A stretch of 64,000 nt of DNA from Euglena gracilis (GCA_039621445.1 CP154957.1:41070011-41134010), one strand, 5' to 3'; shown: positions 55,164 to 63,884, numbered from the stretch's first letter. Notes: a model not told the origin generated them from the sequence alone. Translations and numbers: made by a program.

Positions 55164-55206
55164 GTGTGCTGCCCGAAGGGCAGCCAGACGGTTGCGGTTT
55201 TCCCTT
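55164..55206. repeat. GCTGCCCGAAGGGCAGC hairpin repeat, right copy
   Basis: Direct copy of 52947-52990, with AGCCAGACGGTTGCGG in place of AGCTAGACGGTAATGG. Confidence 0.7.
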
Positions 55207-55324
55207 CAGAGATTGTGCAAAACTGGTGTGAAAATCAATAATTTTCCTTTTCACTTATAAATTTGGACAAAACTTTGGTTCATAACTACAACACATTTTT
55301 GTGAAGTGAAAAATTTTTTTCTTC

Positions 55325-55550
55325 CCAAAATCTCGGGGGGGGGGGCGGCCGCCCCCCCCGACCCCCCCTTGTGGCACCCCTGAGCTTGAGGACCTCCCAA
55401 ATGCTCAAATAAAAGGGGGGGTCAAATAAAGGGGGGGTCAAAAATTTGGCTTTGAGAAAGGACAAAAAAATTTCGGCGCCTGGGAAAAAATTTTCCCCAG
55501 ACCAAATGTTCAATTAGGAGGGGGGGGTCAAATAAGGGGAGGGGGGGTGG
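55325..55550. repeat. TGCTCAAATAA-GGGG inverted repeat block
   Basis: AAATGCTCAAATAAAAGGGGG, TTTCGGCGCC and AATGTTCAATTAGGAGGGGG with a CGGCCGCC-centred C/G hairpin. Same family as 31989-32336 and the arms of the 3-bp-TSD elements. Confidence 0.5.
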
Positions 55551-55649
55551 TATCCATTATTGAGCAAATAACTACCAACTTAGGTAGTAACTAATGACCA
55601 CACCCCTTAACAAGTGATGTTGTGCTCCGTAGGAACCAGTCGTGTACTC

Positions 55650-56402
55650 CCAGGGGGTGTTCCCCCCGTGACCCCCCCGTGACCCCCCCGCGACCCGAAC
55701 AAGGACCCTTTTCGGCGAAATTTTGTGGGGAAATTTTTTGGCAGGGGATGCCTAATTTGATAAAATTCTCATGCAGATTCTTAATTTTGAGGCAAATTTT
55801 TTCAAATTTGGGCTTGGTGATTCCTAATTTGGTGTCAAAATCCTAATTTCAGGTGTGGGGATTCCTAATTTCTGGAATTTTCCCCCCAAAATGCACGCTC
55901 GGTGATCCCTAATTTTGTCACCAAAAATGTGGTGTTCCCCCCGTGACCCCCCCCGTGACCCCCCCCCGTGACCCCCCCGTGACCCGAACCACCCCCCCAG
56001 CACCGGTTAGAACAGTATCTAGCCCTCCGCCGCTCCGACTATAGGGGGTGTTCCCCCCGTGACCCCCCCGTGACCCCCCCGTGACCCCCCCCCGTGACCC
56101 GAACAAGGACCCTTTTCGGCGAGATTTTGTAGGGATAATTTTTGGCCGGTGATGCCTAATTTGATAAAATTTTCAGGCAGATTCCTGATCTTGAGGCGTA
56201 AATTTTTCAAATTTTGGCTTGGTGATTCCTAATTTGGTGTCAAAATCCAAATTTTGGGTGTGGGGATTCCTAATTTGTGGAAATTTTCCCAAAAATTCAG
56301 GCTCGGTGATTCCTAATTTTGCTACCCAAAAACGTGGTGTTCCCCCCGTGACCCCCCCGTGCCCCCCCCCCGTGACCCCCCGTGACCCGAACCACCCCCA
56401 CA
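55650..56402. repeat. Two tandem units of GTGACCCCCCC + GATTCCTAATTT
   Basis: GTGTTCCCCCCGTGACC blocks at 55657, 55933, 56048 and 56337 alternate with arrays of GGTGATTCCTAATTTGGTG and GATGCCTAATTTGATAAAA. The two copies are about 0.4 kb apart in direct orientation. ACCCGAACAAGGACCC opens each unit and ACCCGAACCACCCCC closes it. Confidence 0.7.
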
Positions 56403-56504
56403 ACTCGGCGTAGCCCGCACCGGAAGGCGCGGCACAATCCGTTATCATGGAGGGGCTGCCTAACTTCCCCATCCTGAAAGCGGAAACCATGGAAGAGCGG
56501 TACG

Positions 56505-56756
56505 TCACCAGCCCTTGGCGTGGCCTTTTGCGTCCCTGTGTTTGTGACACTTGTTCGGAGGCTGGCACTTGGATTGTGCTGGCCGGTGCATGCCTACAGT
56601 TGGTGTTGCCCAGAAACAATGTGCGGTACAATGTTTGCCTACCCCGGGTTTTTTTGGCAGCAACTCCGCTAACTTGTTTCTCCCATCCACACTTGCACAA
56701 TGCCCACACCCTGCTTTGCACTGCTTGCATGCTGCTGCAGTTGGTGTAGGACAGTC
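56505..56756 (-). CDS. Cys/His-rich open frame, unknown product
   Basis: After the acceptor-like ACACCAACTGCAGCAG, the minus frame reads ACKQCKAGCGHCASVDG, then LPKKPGVGKHCTAHCFW, then QSKCQPPNKCHKHRDAKGH to a stop. The CxxC-x3-CxxC, then CxxxC, then Cx6CxxH spacing could bind zinc. It loosely recalls the Cys-rich tail of some DNA transposases, but I cannot assign a family. The plus strand is also open over 56447-56749. It lies just outside the hAT-type element that starts at 56776. Confidence 0.3.
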   Translation of the reverse strand, partial: DCPTPTAAACKQCKAGCGHCASVDGRNKLAELLPKKPGVGKHCTAHCFWATPTVGMHRPAQSKCQPPNKCHKHRDAKGHAKGW

Positions 56757-56844
56757 GACGATGAAAAACCCCCTGCAAGGCTGTTCGGTTAACCAAAGAA
56801 CAGTTAATTGACTAGTACCCCCCCAGTTATTTGATTGATTGCCC

Positions 56845-56914
56845 ACCAACATCTGTGGAAAGGTGCTTTCAGCCATCAGGTCTGCATAGCCCGATGCGCA
56901 ACAGTCCTGAGTGA

Positions 56915-56915
<1 letters not shown>
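56845..56915 (+). pseudogene. Second partial copy of the hAT C-terminal motif
   Basis: TCTGTGGAAAGGTGCTTTCAGCCATC, which continues as GCATAGCCCGATGCGCAACAG and GAGTGAC, matches 57240-57307 (the AVERAFSHL...SPIRNSLSD coding stretch) with small indels that break the frame. It runs directly into the poly(A) tract, as a retroposed or rearranged fragment would. Confidence 0.55.
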
Positions 56916-56959
<44 letters not shown>

Positions 56960-56970
56960 AAAAAAAAAAA

Positions 56971-57001
<31 letters not shown>
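56916..57001. repeat. A-rich homopolymer, 86 bp
   Basis: Pure A except for two C. It ends at TTATATTCTTGCAG, an acceptor-like signal immediately before the chimeric transposase frame. Confidence 0.95.
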
Positions 57002-57004
<3 letters not shown>

Positions 57005-57028
57005 ATATTCTTGCAGTTCTTCTTCAAG

Positions 57029-57373
57029 ATGACATCATGGGTATGGTCACATTTTCAAAAGAATGGCTCCATGGCACGATGCAAGGTGCTTGACCTGAAC
57101 AACAAGGAGTGTGGGGAGCAGTTGTGCTGCAAGTGGTCCACGTCATCTCTGTCTTACCAGTATTGGAAGCTGAGAGGGGTGTCTTGTCCACAGCTGGCGC
57201 AGGTTGCCTTGCGAGTGCTGTCCATTGCTCCAACCGAAGCAGCTGTGGAAAGGGCTTTCAGCCATCTTAAGGTCCTGCATAGCCCGATTCGCAACAGTCT
57301 GAGTGACAAGTCTGTCCATGCTCTCGTGTTTGTGAGAATGAACGTTGTCCCTCTCGGTGTGATCTCCGTTTAA
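57029..57373 (+). CDS. Short hAT-derived protein: BED finger start joined to dimerisation domain
   Basis: The ATG at 57029 opens 114 codons. Residues 1-40 (MTSWVWSHFQKNGSMARCKV...CGEQ) match the first half of a BED-type zinc finger and closely resemble MSSWVWDHFKKDGSKATC at 61849. Then, without the RNase H-like catalytic domain, comes the hAT C-terminal dimerisation domain at about residues 45-105: PQLAQVALRVLSIAPTEAAV, ERAFSHLKVLHSPIRNS, LSDKSVHALVFVRMN. The His pair of the BED finger is missing. It cannot catalyse transposition but could in principle bind ends or dimerise with a full transposase. It is uninterrupted and ends at TAA. Whether it is expressed is unknown. Confidence 0.75.
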   Translation: MTSWVWSHFQKNGSMARCKVLDLNNKECGEQLCCKWSTSSLSYQYWKLRGVSCPQLAQVALRVLSIAPTEAAVERAFSHLKVLHSPIRNSLSDKSVHALVFVRMNVVPLGVISV

Positions 57374-57377
57374 AAAG

Positions 57378-57530
57378 CAAGCTTCTCAAAAAAAAAAAAC
57401 TCATGAAAAGCTGCTCCTCAAAAAAAAAACAGCTCCTCAAAAAAAAAATCAAAAGAAGCTCCTAAAAAAAAACACTCCTCAAAGAGCATCTCAAAAAAAA
57501 ATAGCTCCTGTAAAAAAAAACAACTCTCGG
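57378..57530. repeat. AGCTCCTCAAAAAAAAA degenerate tandem repeat
   Basis: About eight units of (AA)CTCCT(C/A)AAAAAAAA with variable A number, directly after the hAT frame. Confidence 0.85.
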
Positions 57531-57825
57531 AGCATCCAGAGTTGCCGGGGACCCGCCTGAAGAGAAAACCCCGGCCAAAAAAAAAACAGCAGGGGAGCCG
57601 CAAAGCAGGAGCATATAAAGGCGGGGGCCCGTGGTGGCTCACAGGTCAGCATCACAATAATGTGGGGCTGGTGCAGCCATGGAACTATTTGTTCCTAAAG
57701 CCCGGGAGAGCGCCTAAGCTTCATTTTTGAACAGTTAACGAGTTAACCAGAGGCCCCAGTTATTTAATTGACTGCCCCCCCCCCCGACAGTCAATTAATT
57801 GATCACCCTTGCCCCCTGAGGGGGG

Positions 57826-57945
57826 GGTCACCCGCCTCAAGATAAAGGCGGCCACCCCCCCCACCCGCCTCAGGACAAAGGCGGCCCTGGGGGTAGCCGC
57901 CTTTGTCCAAGACTGGAGGGGGGGGTGGCCGCCTCAGTAAAATTG
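57826..57945. repeat. GGCGGCC inverted repeat, relative of 28370-28480
   Basis: CCGCCTCAGGACAAAGGCGG and GCCGCCTTTGTCCAAGACTG face each other across C/G runs. Confidence 0.5.
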
Positions 57946-58111
57946 AAAATAACAAAAAACAGCGTCCAAAAAACATTTCTGGGGAAATTTCAGTCATTTT
58001 GGGTCAAAAAATCGAAAATTCAAAATATCCCAAAAAAGCTGCGGAGTTGAGAAAAAGTAAAGAGGACCTCCTTCCACAACTTTGGGACACCTTATCGATC
58101 GGTATGCGCGG

Positions 58112-58254
58112 TTTGGGCCAACTCCTCGCCTAGGCCGAGATACCGTTTTGTGGTTTCGGGCCAGTTTTGCCTGTTTCGTCATTTCGGGCCGGTTCGTCGG
58201 GGCCCGAAACCGTAAATTGGCCGTATCTCGGGCTAGACGAGGAGTTGGGACCCA
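58112..58254. repeat. Imperfect inverted repeat, about 26-bp arms
   Basis: TTTGGGCCAACTCCTCGCCT...CCGAGATAC pairs with GTATCTCGGGCTAGACGAGG...AGTTGGGACCCAAA. The loop contains TTTCGGGCC repeats. Confidence 0.75.
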
Positions 58255-58707
58255 AACTAGGGGGTCAATCATGAGGTTTAAGGGGGGTGTTTGACCGTTT
58301 TTTGAGGTTCCCGGGAACTGGTTGTGCAAATTTGGAGCTGCCAAATATCTGGCATAGCATATTCTTGGGAGGGGGGCTTTTTCAAGCCCCCTTTTTCTTC
58401 ACAGGGTAATGGCTCCGTTTTCATGTGCATTTTCATCTCTCAGGTTTTTCTCCCTCCGCCTTACGGCAAGCCTGTGGTCTGTGCAGGTGTGCTTTGCCCG
58501 ATATGCAGATTGTGTGGTGCAATTTGGAGTGGTTCTTATTGACCCCCGCGGCACGGCAAAATGGGGACCCCCCCCTGGTGGCCGAGGGTCCTCGTCAGAC
58601 GTGCCGAACCTCCCATGCTGCCACCCTCTTTATTGTCCTGCCGAGCTCCGCACGGGACAATAAGACCGCACCAAAGGAATTTCATTGGCCAAAGGAAACC
58701 ACCATCA

Positions 58708-59900
58708 GGAGACAAGGCACAGGGGGGGGAGGGGGGGGGTCCGAGGGGGGGGGGTTGGAAGCTGTACAGGGGGGGGGGGGGGGGGGGGTCCCCAGAAAAT
58801 CACAACTGTACTGCCTACCCCCGAGACAGTTGCGACATTTTTCGTCCAATTGAGGTTGGCAATGGTGGATTTTGCAAAATTCAGATGCATTTTGCAAAAT
58901 ATTTGTGTCTTGTAAAAAGAGTGGTAGCCAGTATTTTCACTTTAACACTTACCGTAGCAGAAAGGCAGGAAGCAGCTTCAATCACTCCCCCTTGGCACAC
59001 CATGCGGAATTGAGCCAGGGTTGACGTTTTTTTTTTGTTCTTCAACAAAGAACAAAAAATATGTTTTTTTTTCCAAAAAACCACACAAAAACATGTTTTC
59101 TTTTTTAGAATGACCTTTTTCCTTGCAAAATGGCCATTTTTTGAGGAAAAGGTTTTAAGGTCATTTTTTTTGGTCATCAAAAGTGACGTATTTTTAGTTT
59201 TTCCAGACCCTTCGTCCGGCACCTTTAATGGACTACGAGGCTGTAGAGATGAAAAAAGACCTTTTTTTAGAGGTTTTTTTTGTTTTTTTTAAAAAAACAT
59301 ATTTTTTCTTAGGGGGTACTTCTTTCAAAAAAATTTTGGCCATTTTTGGGTGTGAAAGTGCATTGGGCGGACAAGGATACAAGAAAGTTCATTGTTTTTT
59401 TTAAAAAAATGCTTTTAAAAAAAGAATGGCAAAAGATCGATTCTCGGGTCACGGGGGAGGTCACGGAGGTGTAACTGGGGGGGGGGGGCACGGGGGGAGT
59501 GGTGCATTTCCCCACCCAAAACGGAATTTTGACCCCCCTTAATTGAGCATTTGGGTCCGGGAAAAAAATTTTCATGCGCCGAAGGCGCCAAATTTTTTTT
59601 TGCCCTATTTCTAAAGGAATTTTTGACCCCCCTTATTTGACCCCCCCCTTATTTGACCCCGCGACCCCCCCTTCGTGACCCCCCATGACCCCCCCCCCCC
59701 CGCGACCCGCACCACCCCCTTAAAAAAGCATGTTTTTTTGTTTCAAAAAAACAAGCCGTTTTTAAAATATTTTCATCTGTCTCGGGGGGGTTGGAAGTGG
59801 GGGGGGAGGGGGGGGGTCCCAAGAGGGGGGGGTTGGAACTGTACAGGGGGGGGGGAGGGGGGGGGTCCCAAGGTTTGACCAACTGTACTGCCTTGTCCCC
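58708..59900 (-). mobile_element. 3-bp-TSD TIR element, inverted fifth copy
   Basis: Starts GGAGACAAGGCAC and ends ACTGCCTTGTCCCC, flanked by TCA at 58705-58707 and 59901-59903. The interior is the reverse complement of 22686-23917, with an internal deletion near 59275-59310. It is outside the duplicated units, so it is an independent insertion. Confidence 0.88.
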
Positions 59901-60480
59901 TCAGCCGGGGCCTTGGGGACAATGAGGGGGAGTCGCTGAGCTCTTATCCCTTTAGGCGTGAGAGCGAAGCTTACCGGGTTGACCTCCTCCCCCCCCCCGG
60001 GGTCGGGGCCACCTTAGGAACCGGCGGATTATCACCATGATCCTGGCTTCGTTACCAGAATTTTTTCAGTTGCGAGGGATTGGATTTCCAGTTTCCGAAT
60101 CCACCTCTGTTTGACCCCCAACTCCCCGCCAGGCCCGAGTTTCCACCACCAGTCAATCACGTCCCCCTGTTCGTCTCCCTGGCCGAATTTGCTTTCTAGG
60201 GGGGGGGGGACTAACGGGGGGGGGGGGGCACGGTATTGAGGGGGGTCCGAACTGGGTAGGATTGGCCCGCCCCCCTTCCGACTTTGCCATTTCGCCGGGG
60301 TCGGTCAAAAATCGGTCAAAAAATCGATTTTCGAAAATATCTCGAGAAAACATACATTATTTGCAGCATGGCCATAGCTGACACTTCGTTTAAAACGAAG
60401 TCAAAAAAACACGTTTTTTTTTATAAAAAAAAACGCCATTGAGGGTCCAGGGCAAAAATTTTTTTGCCTTTACCATGCCC
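59901..60480. other. No gene recognised
   Basis: Mixed sequence with G runs at 60198 and 60219 and a T-run/A-run pair at 60413-60434. No shared repeat beyond these runs was noticed. Confidence 0.3.
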
Positions 60481-60486
60481 CCCCCC

Positions 60487-60815
60487 CCGAGCTATTCCCG
60501 TCCCCGGGACCCTTTACGGCCCAATGGGAACAGTACGGGGGGGGGAACAGCTCGGGGGGGGGGACCTAGGGCCCCCCCCCCCCGAGCTATTCCCATACCC
60601 GACCCTCGGGCAACCCAAAAGGGGTCATTTTTGGCAACTTTTTGGATGTTCGCAAAAAATGGTCAATTTTGAGCACATTTGCCAAAAGGTGATTTTTGAA
60701 AATGGTCCAAAAACGTCGATTTTTGACCACTTTCTTAGGAAGTTCTTTATAAAAAGTGCTATGACAGTGAGCTATTCCCGTACCCCCAATGGGAATAGCT
60801 CGGGGGGGGAATAGC
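60487..60815. repeat. GAGCTATTCCC TIR element, copy 2
   Basis: GAGCTATTCCCGTCCCC at the left, AATGGGAATAGCTC at the right. CCCTTTACGGCCCAATGGGA and AAAAAGTGCTATGACAGTG match 13618-13853 in reverse order. Confidence 0.6.
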
Positions 60816-60918
60816 TCGGGGGGGGGGGATGGTAATTTTAGCTTTTTTGCCCATCCTCGGTCAGAGAAAGACACCAAATTTGGGATGTTTCAAGTTAGTT
60901 TGGAGCTTTGACTGCATT

Positions 60919-60919
<1 letters not shown>

Positions 60920-60963
<44 letters not shown>

Positions 60964-60988
60964 CCCCCCCCCCCCCCCCCCCCCCCCC
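60920..60988. repeat. C41-T-C27 homopolymer
   Basis: 41 C, one T, 27 C. The opposite strand is G-only and could form G-quadruplexes. Poly-Pro frames over it are artefacts. Confidence 0.97.
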
Positions 60989-60999
60989 TGGCTGAATTC

Positions 61000-61145
61000 T
61001 GTGGCCATCTTTCAAACCCCCTTGAGAAGAGCTTTTGATCGATGGGCAACCCCCCCCCAAGGCCAAATCAACCCCCTGCTCCTTTGGGCTCATGGCCATG
61101 TCGATCGGCCGACTGAACTTTTCCCATGTCAGATGCCATGTTGGG
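61000..61145. repeat. Fragment of the GCCGGTTCGGGC-bearing repeat
   Basis: GGCTGAATTCTGTGGCCAT, CTTGAGAAGAGCTTTTGATC and GGCCATGTCGATCGGCCGAC match landmarks of 15600-16620 and 62740-63660, without a hairpin. Confidence 0.5.
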
Positions 61146-61146
61146 C

Positions 61147-61257
61147 AGCGGGCCGACCCTAGTCGCCAAGGTGGCTTTAGGGTCGGCCTTGGGTCGCCCA
61201 CCTCAAGGTCGTAAGCCGACCCTAGGGTCGACCCTAGGGTCGGCCCACCCCACGACG
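61147..61257. repeat. CCTAGGGTCGGCCCA repeat block, third family copy
   Basis: GGGCCGACCCTAG, GGGTCGACCCTAGGGTCGGC and CCCACCCCACGAC, as at 13905-14052 and 21640-21835. Confidence 0.6.
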
Positions 61258-61374
61258 CCCCCCCTGTCAAAAAAATTTCGAAAATATTTTTGATGTGTTA
61301 GGCCTCAAATAGAAAGAAAACAAAAAGGGACATTGATATTGGTTACTTAGGGTGAAATACACCCCAAACTCACG

Positions 61375-61535
61375 TGAGGGATTTTGTAATTTTGGGGTGC
61401 TCGAGCAGTTGAGGTGCAAAAGGGATTTGCACCCCAAAACAATTTGGTACACAAGGGATTTTGTTATTTTGGCCCTCGAACTTGAGGTACAAAAGGGATT
61501 TGCCCCCCAAAATGATTTGGTAACACAAGGGGGGT
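61375..61535. repeat. GGGATTTTGTTATTTTGG tandem repeat
   Basis: Two units of about 85 bp: GAGGGATTTTGTAATTTTGG...AAAAGGGATTTGCACCCCAA, then AAGGGATTTTGTTATTTTGG...AAAAGGGATTTGCCCCCCAA. A third unit starts at 63939 and runs off the window. Weakly related to 19922-20098. Confidence 0.75.
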
Positions 61536-61848
61536 GCTACCCCCCTCACCCCCCCCCCCCCCGGTGACCCCCTCCCCCCGTGACCCGCCTGTGACCCGTT
61601 CATCACTTCAACCTGCTTTTTGATGTAGGTGGCAATTTTGGTCGCTTTTCATCAATTTTCTGTTTGAAAGCATTGAAAATTTGCTTTGGCATGTCCAAAA
61701 AATAGCAAGGTTGTTTGGTTAATCGAAGTTTGGTTAATTGTTTGTGACCCCACCAGTGAATCGATCTTTTGTGGGGGGGTCAATTAATCGCAATTAATCG
61801 ATTTTTGGTTAATCGCTTGCCCGCTCCAACACAGGTTTTTTTCAGAAT

Positions 61849-62050
61849 ATGTCATCCTGGGTTTGGGATCACTTCAAGAAGGATGGGTCAAAAGCAACTT
61901 GCATGGTTCCCAAATCAAACGGAGATCCTTGTGGCCAAATTTTGGAATGGAAGAGGTCCAACTTCTATCAGCTATCATTTGAGAAATGTACATGGACTTG
62001 AAAAAGGGGCACCTGCCCATTCTCAGAAGCGAAATCAGTCTGTTTCATAG
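61849..62050 (+). pseudogene. hAT transposase N-terminus, BED finger broken by a frameshift
   Basis: After TTTTTTTCAGAAT the ATG at 61849 begins MSSWVWDHFKKDGSKATCMV...DPCGQILEWKR, the aromatic-rich start and the two Cys of a BED zinc finger. The His pair, TSISYHLRNVHGLEKG, is in the neighbouring frame, so one frameshift near 61950 separates metal ligands. The original frame stops at 62001; the second runs to 62050. Known role of BED fingers in hAT transposases: DNA binding at the element ends. Confidence 0.65.
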
Positions 62051-62194
62051 TCTGTTTCAACGGACTTTTGGTATTGCTATTCCCATTAGCTTAAGCAGGT
62101 GCGGTGGGGGGTCAGTGTGTGGAAGTTTGTGTTCACTTTTCGGGGTCCAATTGTCAAAAGAAACATTGGAATTTTGGGTGGCTAAAATTGAAGT

Positions 62195-62330
62195 TTGCCG
62201 ATAGGTTGAAGGGGCAACATGTGACGATAGCAGTGGATGGTGGAAAAGTCCATAAGAAACTACAAACGGTGTCCGTGTTGGTTGGCGGCAAGGCTTTCAG
62301 TTTTAAAACCACAAGGATGTTGCACAAGGG
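62195..62330 (+). pseudogene. hAT catalytic-domain remnant
   Basis: RLKGQHVTIAVDGGKVHKK, then LQTVSVLVGGKAFSFKTTR. A hydrophobic strand ending in Asp-Gly followed by a second strand matches the first catalytic Asp region of hAT transposases, as at 24050-24364. The frame ends at 62370. Confidence 0.5.
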
Positions 62331-62449
62331 AGTTCTTCTTCAGCTATCTTGTTTTTCTTTCCTTTTTTGAAAGGGAAAGAAATCCCAACATTTGAGGTGA
62401 AAATTTTTTGACCCAAACCATGGCAGCGTGAATTTGACCCATGGGGGTG

Positions 62450-62500
62450 TTGGGGACGCGGGGGGACGCGGGGGGACGCAGGTGGGGACGCGGGAGGCAC
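62450..62500. repeat. GGGGACGCGG tandem repeat
   Basis: Four units of GGGGACGC(G/A)GG. Its complement resembles the CCCCCGCGTCC array at 31066-31102. Confidence 0.75.
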
Positions 62501-62756
62501 CACCATTCTAGGGACCATGATCGAAGCTGACGTTTTTCTGTTCTTAAAACAAAAAAAACATGTTTTTTTTTAAAAAAAACGGCAAAAAAGCATGCTTTTT
62601 AAAAAAGAAAAAATTAACCTTTTTTTCTTGCGAAATGGCCATTTTTTGAGGAAAAAGTTCTAAAGGCATTTTTTTGGTCATCAAAAAGTGACATTTTTTT
62701 TTAATTTTTGCAGACCCTTCATTCTAAAAAAATACTAAAACTGTGTCTGGGGGCTC

Positions 62757-62854
62757 CGGTTTCACGCCCGAACCGGCGTCCCAGACGCCGGTTCGGGCGG
62801 GAAATTTCTGCGCCGAACCGGCGTCCCAGACGCCGGTTCGGGCGTGAAACCGGC
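62757..62854. repeat. Near-perfect palindrome, GCCGGTTCGGGC family
   Basis: CCGGTTTCACGCCCGAACCG at the left and its complement CGGTTCGGGCGTGAAACCGG at the right, centred on GAAATTTC. A few mismatches lie near the centre. Confidence 0.85.
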
Positions 62855-63556
62855 GTCTGGGGGACCCAAAATAAAAAGTGCCAAAAAGTGTCCAAAAGGG
62901 TTTGTCTTCCGGTGGCAATCATATATGAGCAGTTTTTGGGTGGTCTTGGGCCAGAAATTGGGGGTTTTTGAGGAACAATTTCCGTTTTGCCAATTTTGGA
63001 GAATTTCTGAAATAGAATACCACGCAGCATGGCAGAAATCTAAGGCCATCTGCTGAAAGCCCTTGAGAAGAGCTTTCAATCGATGGGCAACATGGCAGCT
63101 GAAAAGTGGAATTTCAGATATGCAAATGGGGTCCGAAAAATGCGGAAAAATGCGATCGCTGATTTTGAGAGCGCTTTGCAATCTGGCTGAGTTCTGTGGG
63201 TACCAAGCGAAAGGTGTTGGCGAGACCTTTCGTTTGATGTGCAATATGCAACCTGAGCTGTGGGATTTGACAAATTAGGATGTCAAATTTTGGAATACAC
63301 GATCGCTGAAAAAAAAGAGCTGTGTGTATTATGGCCGAATTCTGTGGCCATGTGTTGAAAGCCCTTAAGAAGAGCTTTCAATTGATGGGTAACATGGCTT
63401 CATAAGTGTGGAATCTGTCATTTTTGACCGGCGGCCCATTTGGGCGAAAGTCGCCCCAAACTGCCCCAAACATGGGGATTTTGGGCGAAATTGGCCGTGA
63501 TTCCTCAGCCGCCGGTTCGGGCGTGAAACCGGAGCCCCCCTAGCCACGGTTTCAAA

Positions 63557-63660
63557 AACTGTTTCCCAGACGCCGGTTCGGGCGTGAAAAAAAAACCTAC
63601 CGCCCGAACCGGCGTCCCAGGCACAGGTTTCACGCCCGAACCGGCGTCTGGGAAACAGTT
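63557..63660. repeat. Perfect inverted repeat, 33-bp arms
   Basis: Arms 63557-63589 and 63628-63660 are exact complements, starting AACTGTTTCCCAGACGCC. The 38-nt loop contains another half-unit, CGCCCGAACCGGCGTCCC. Confidence 0.92.
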
Positions 63661-63884
63661 CTCGATATAAAATTGATGGAATATGTGAAAGCCAGCACCC
63701 TTCACGGACTACAAAAATGACCATTTTCGGACATAAAAATCACCCAAAATGACCCAAAATGGCCAAAAATGACCACTTTTTTGGGCTCGAAAGCCACCGA
63801 TTTCAGGATGCGCACTGCCCTTCTCGTGATGGGATGCAACATCATGTATTTTGCCTCCCGACTACCTCCAAAGTGGCATACTTC

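Larger units (their letters stand above)
56776..57811 (+). mobile_element. Internally deleted hAT element
   Basis: Starts CAAGGCTGTTCGGTTAACC and ends with the complement of CAAGGGTGATCAATTAATTG. It is flanked by CCCCCTG (56769-56775 and 57812-57818). GTTAACC, CAGTTAATTG and CAGTTATTTAATTG words mark both ends. It encodes the short chimeric transposase remnant at 57029-57373. An 86-bp A-rich run and an AGCTCCTCAAAAAAA tandem array fill the rest. Confidence 0.75.
61706..62380 (+). mobile_element. hAT element relic, GGTTAATCG subfamily, right end not found
   Basis: Starts CAAGGTTGTTTGGTTAATCG with further GGTTAATTG, CAATTAATCG and GGTTAATCGC words, matching the ends of 48856-49589. A BED-finger frame and a short piece of the catalytic domain follow. 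No CCTTG right terminus was located before 62450. Confidence 0.65.
62740..63660. repeat. GCCGGTTCGGGC-bearing interspersed repeat, copy at right edge
   Basis: Carries the hairpin block (62757-62854), GAAATAGAATACCACGCAGC, AAATCTAAGGCCATCTGCTG, CTTGAGAAGAGCTTTCAATC and a second hairpin (63557-63660). It is a diverged copy of 15600-16620. Confidence 0.7.

Noticed and set aside
56835-57093. Poly-Lys frames at 56835-57093
   Set aside because: They are translations of the A-rich run. Only the frame from 57029 has hAT similarity.
60829-61270. Poly-Pro and poly-Gly frames
   Set aside because: They are translations of the C41-T-C27 run.
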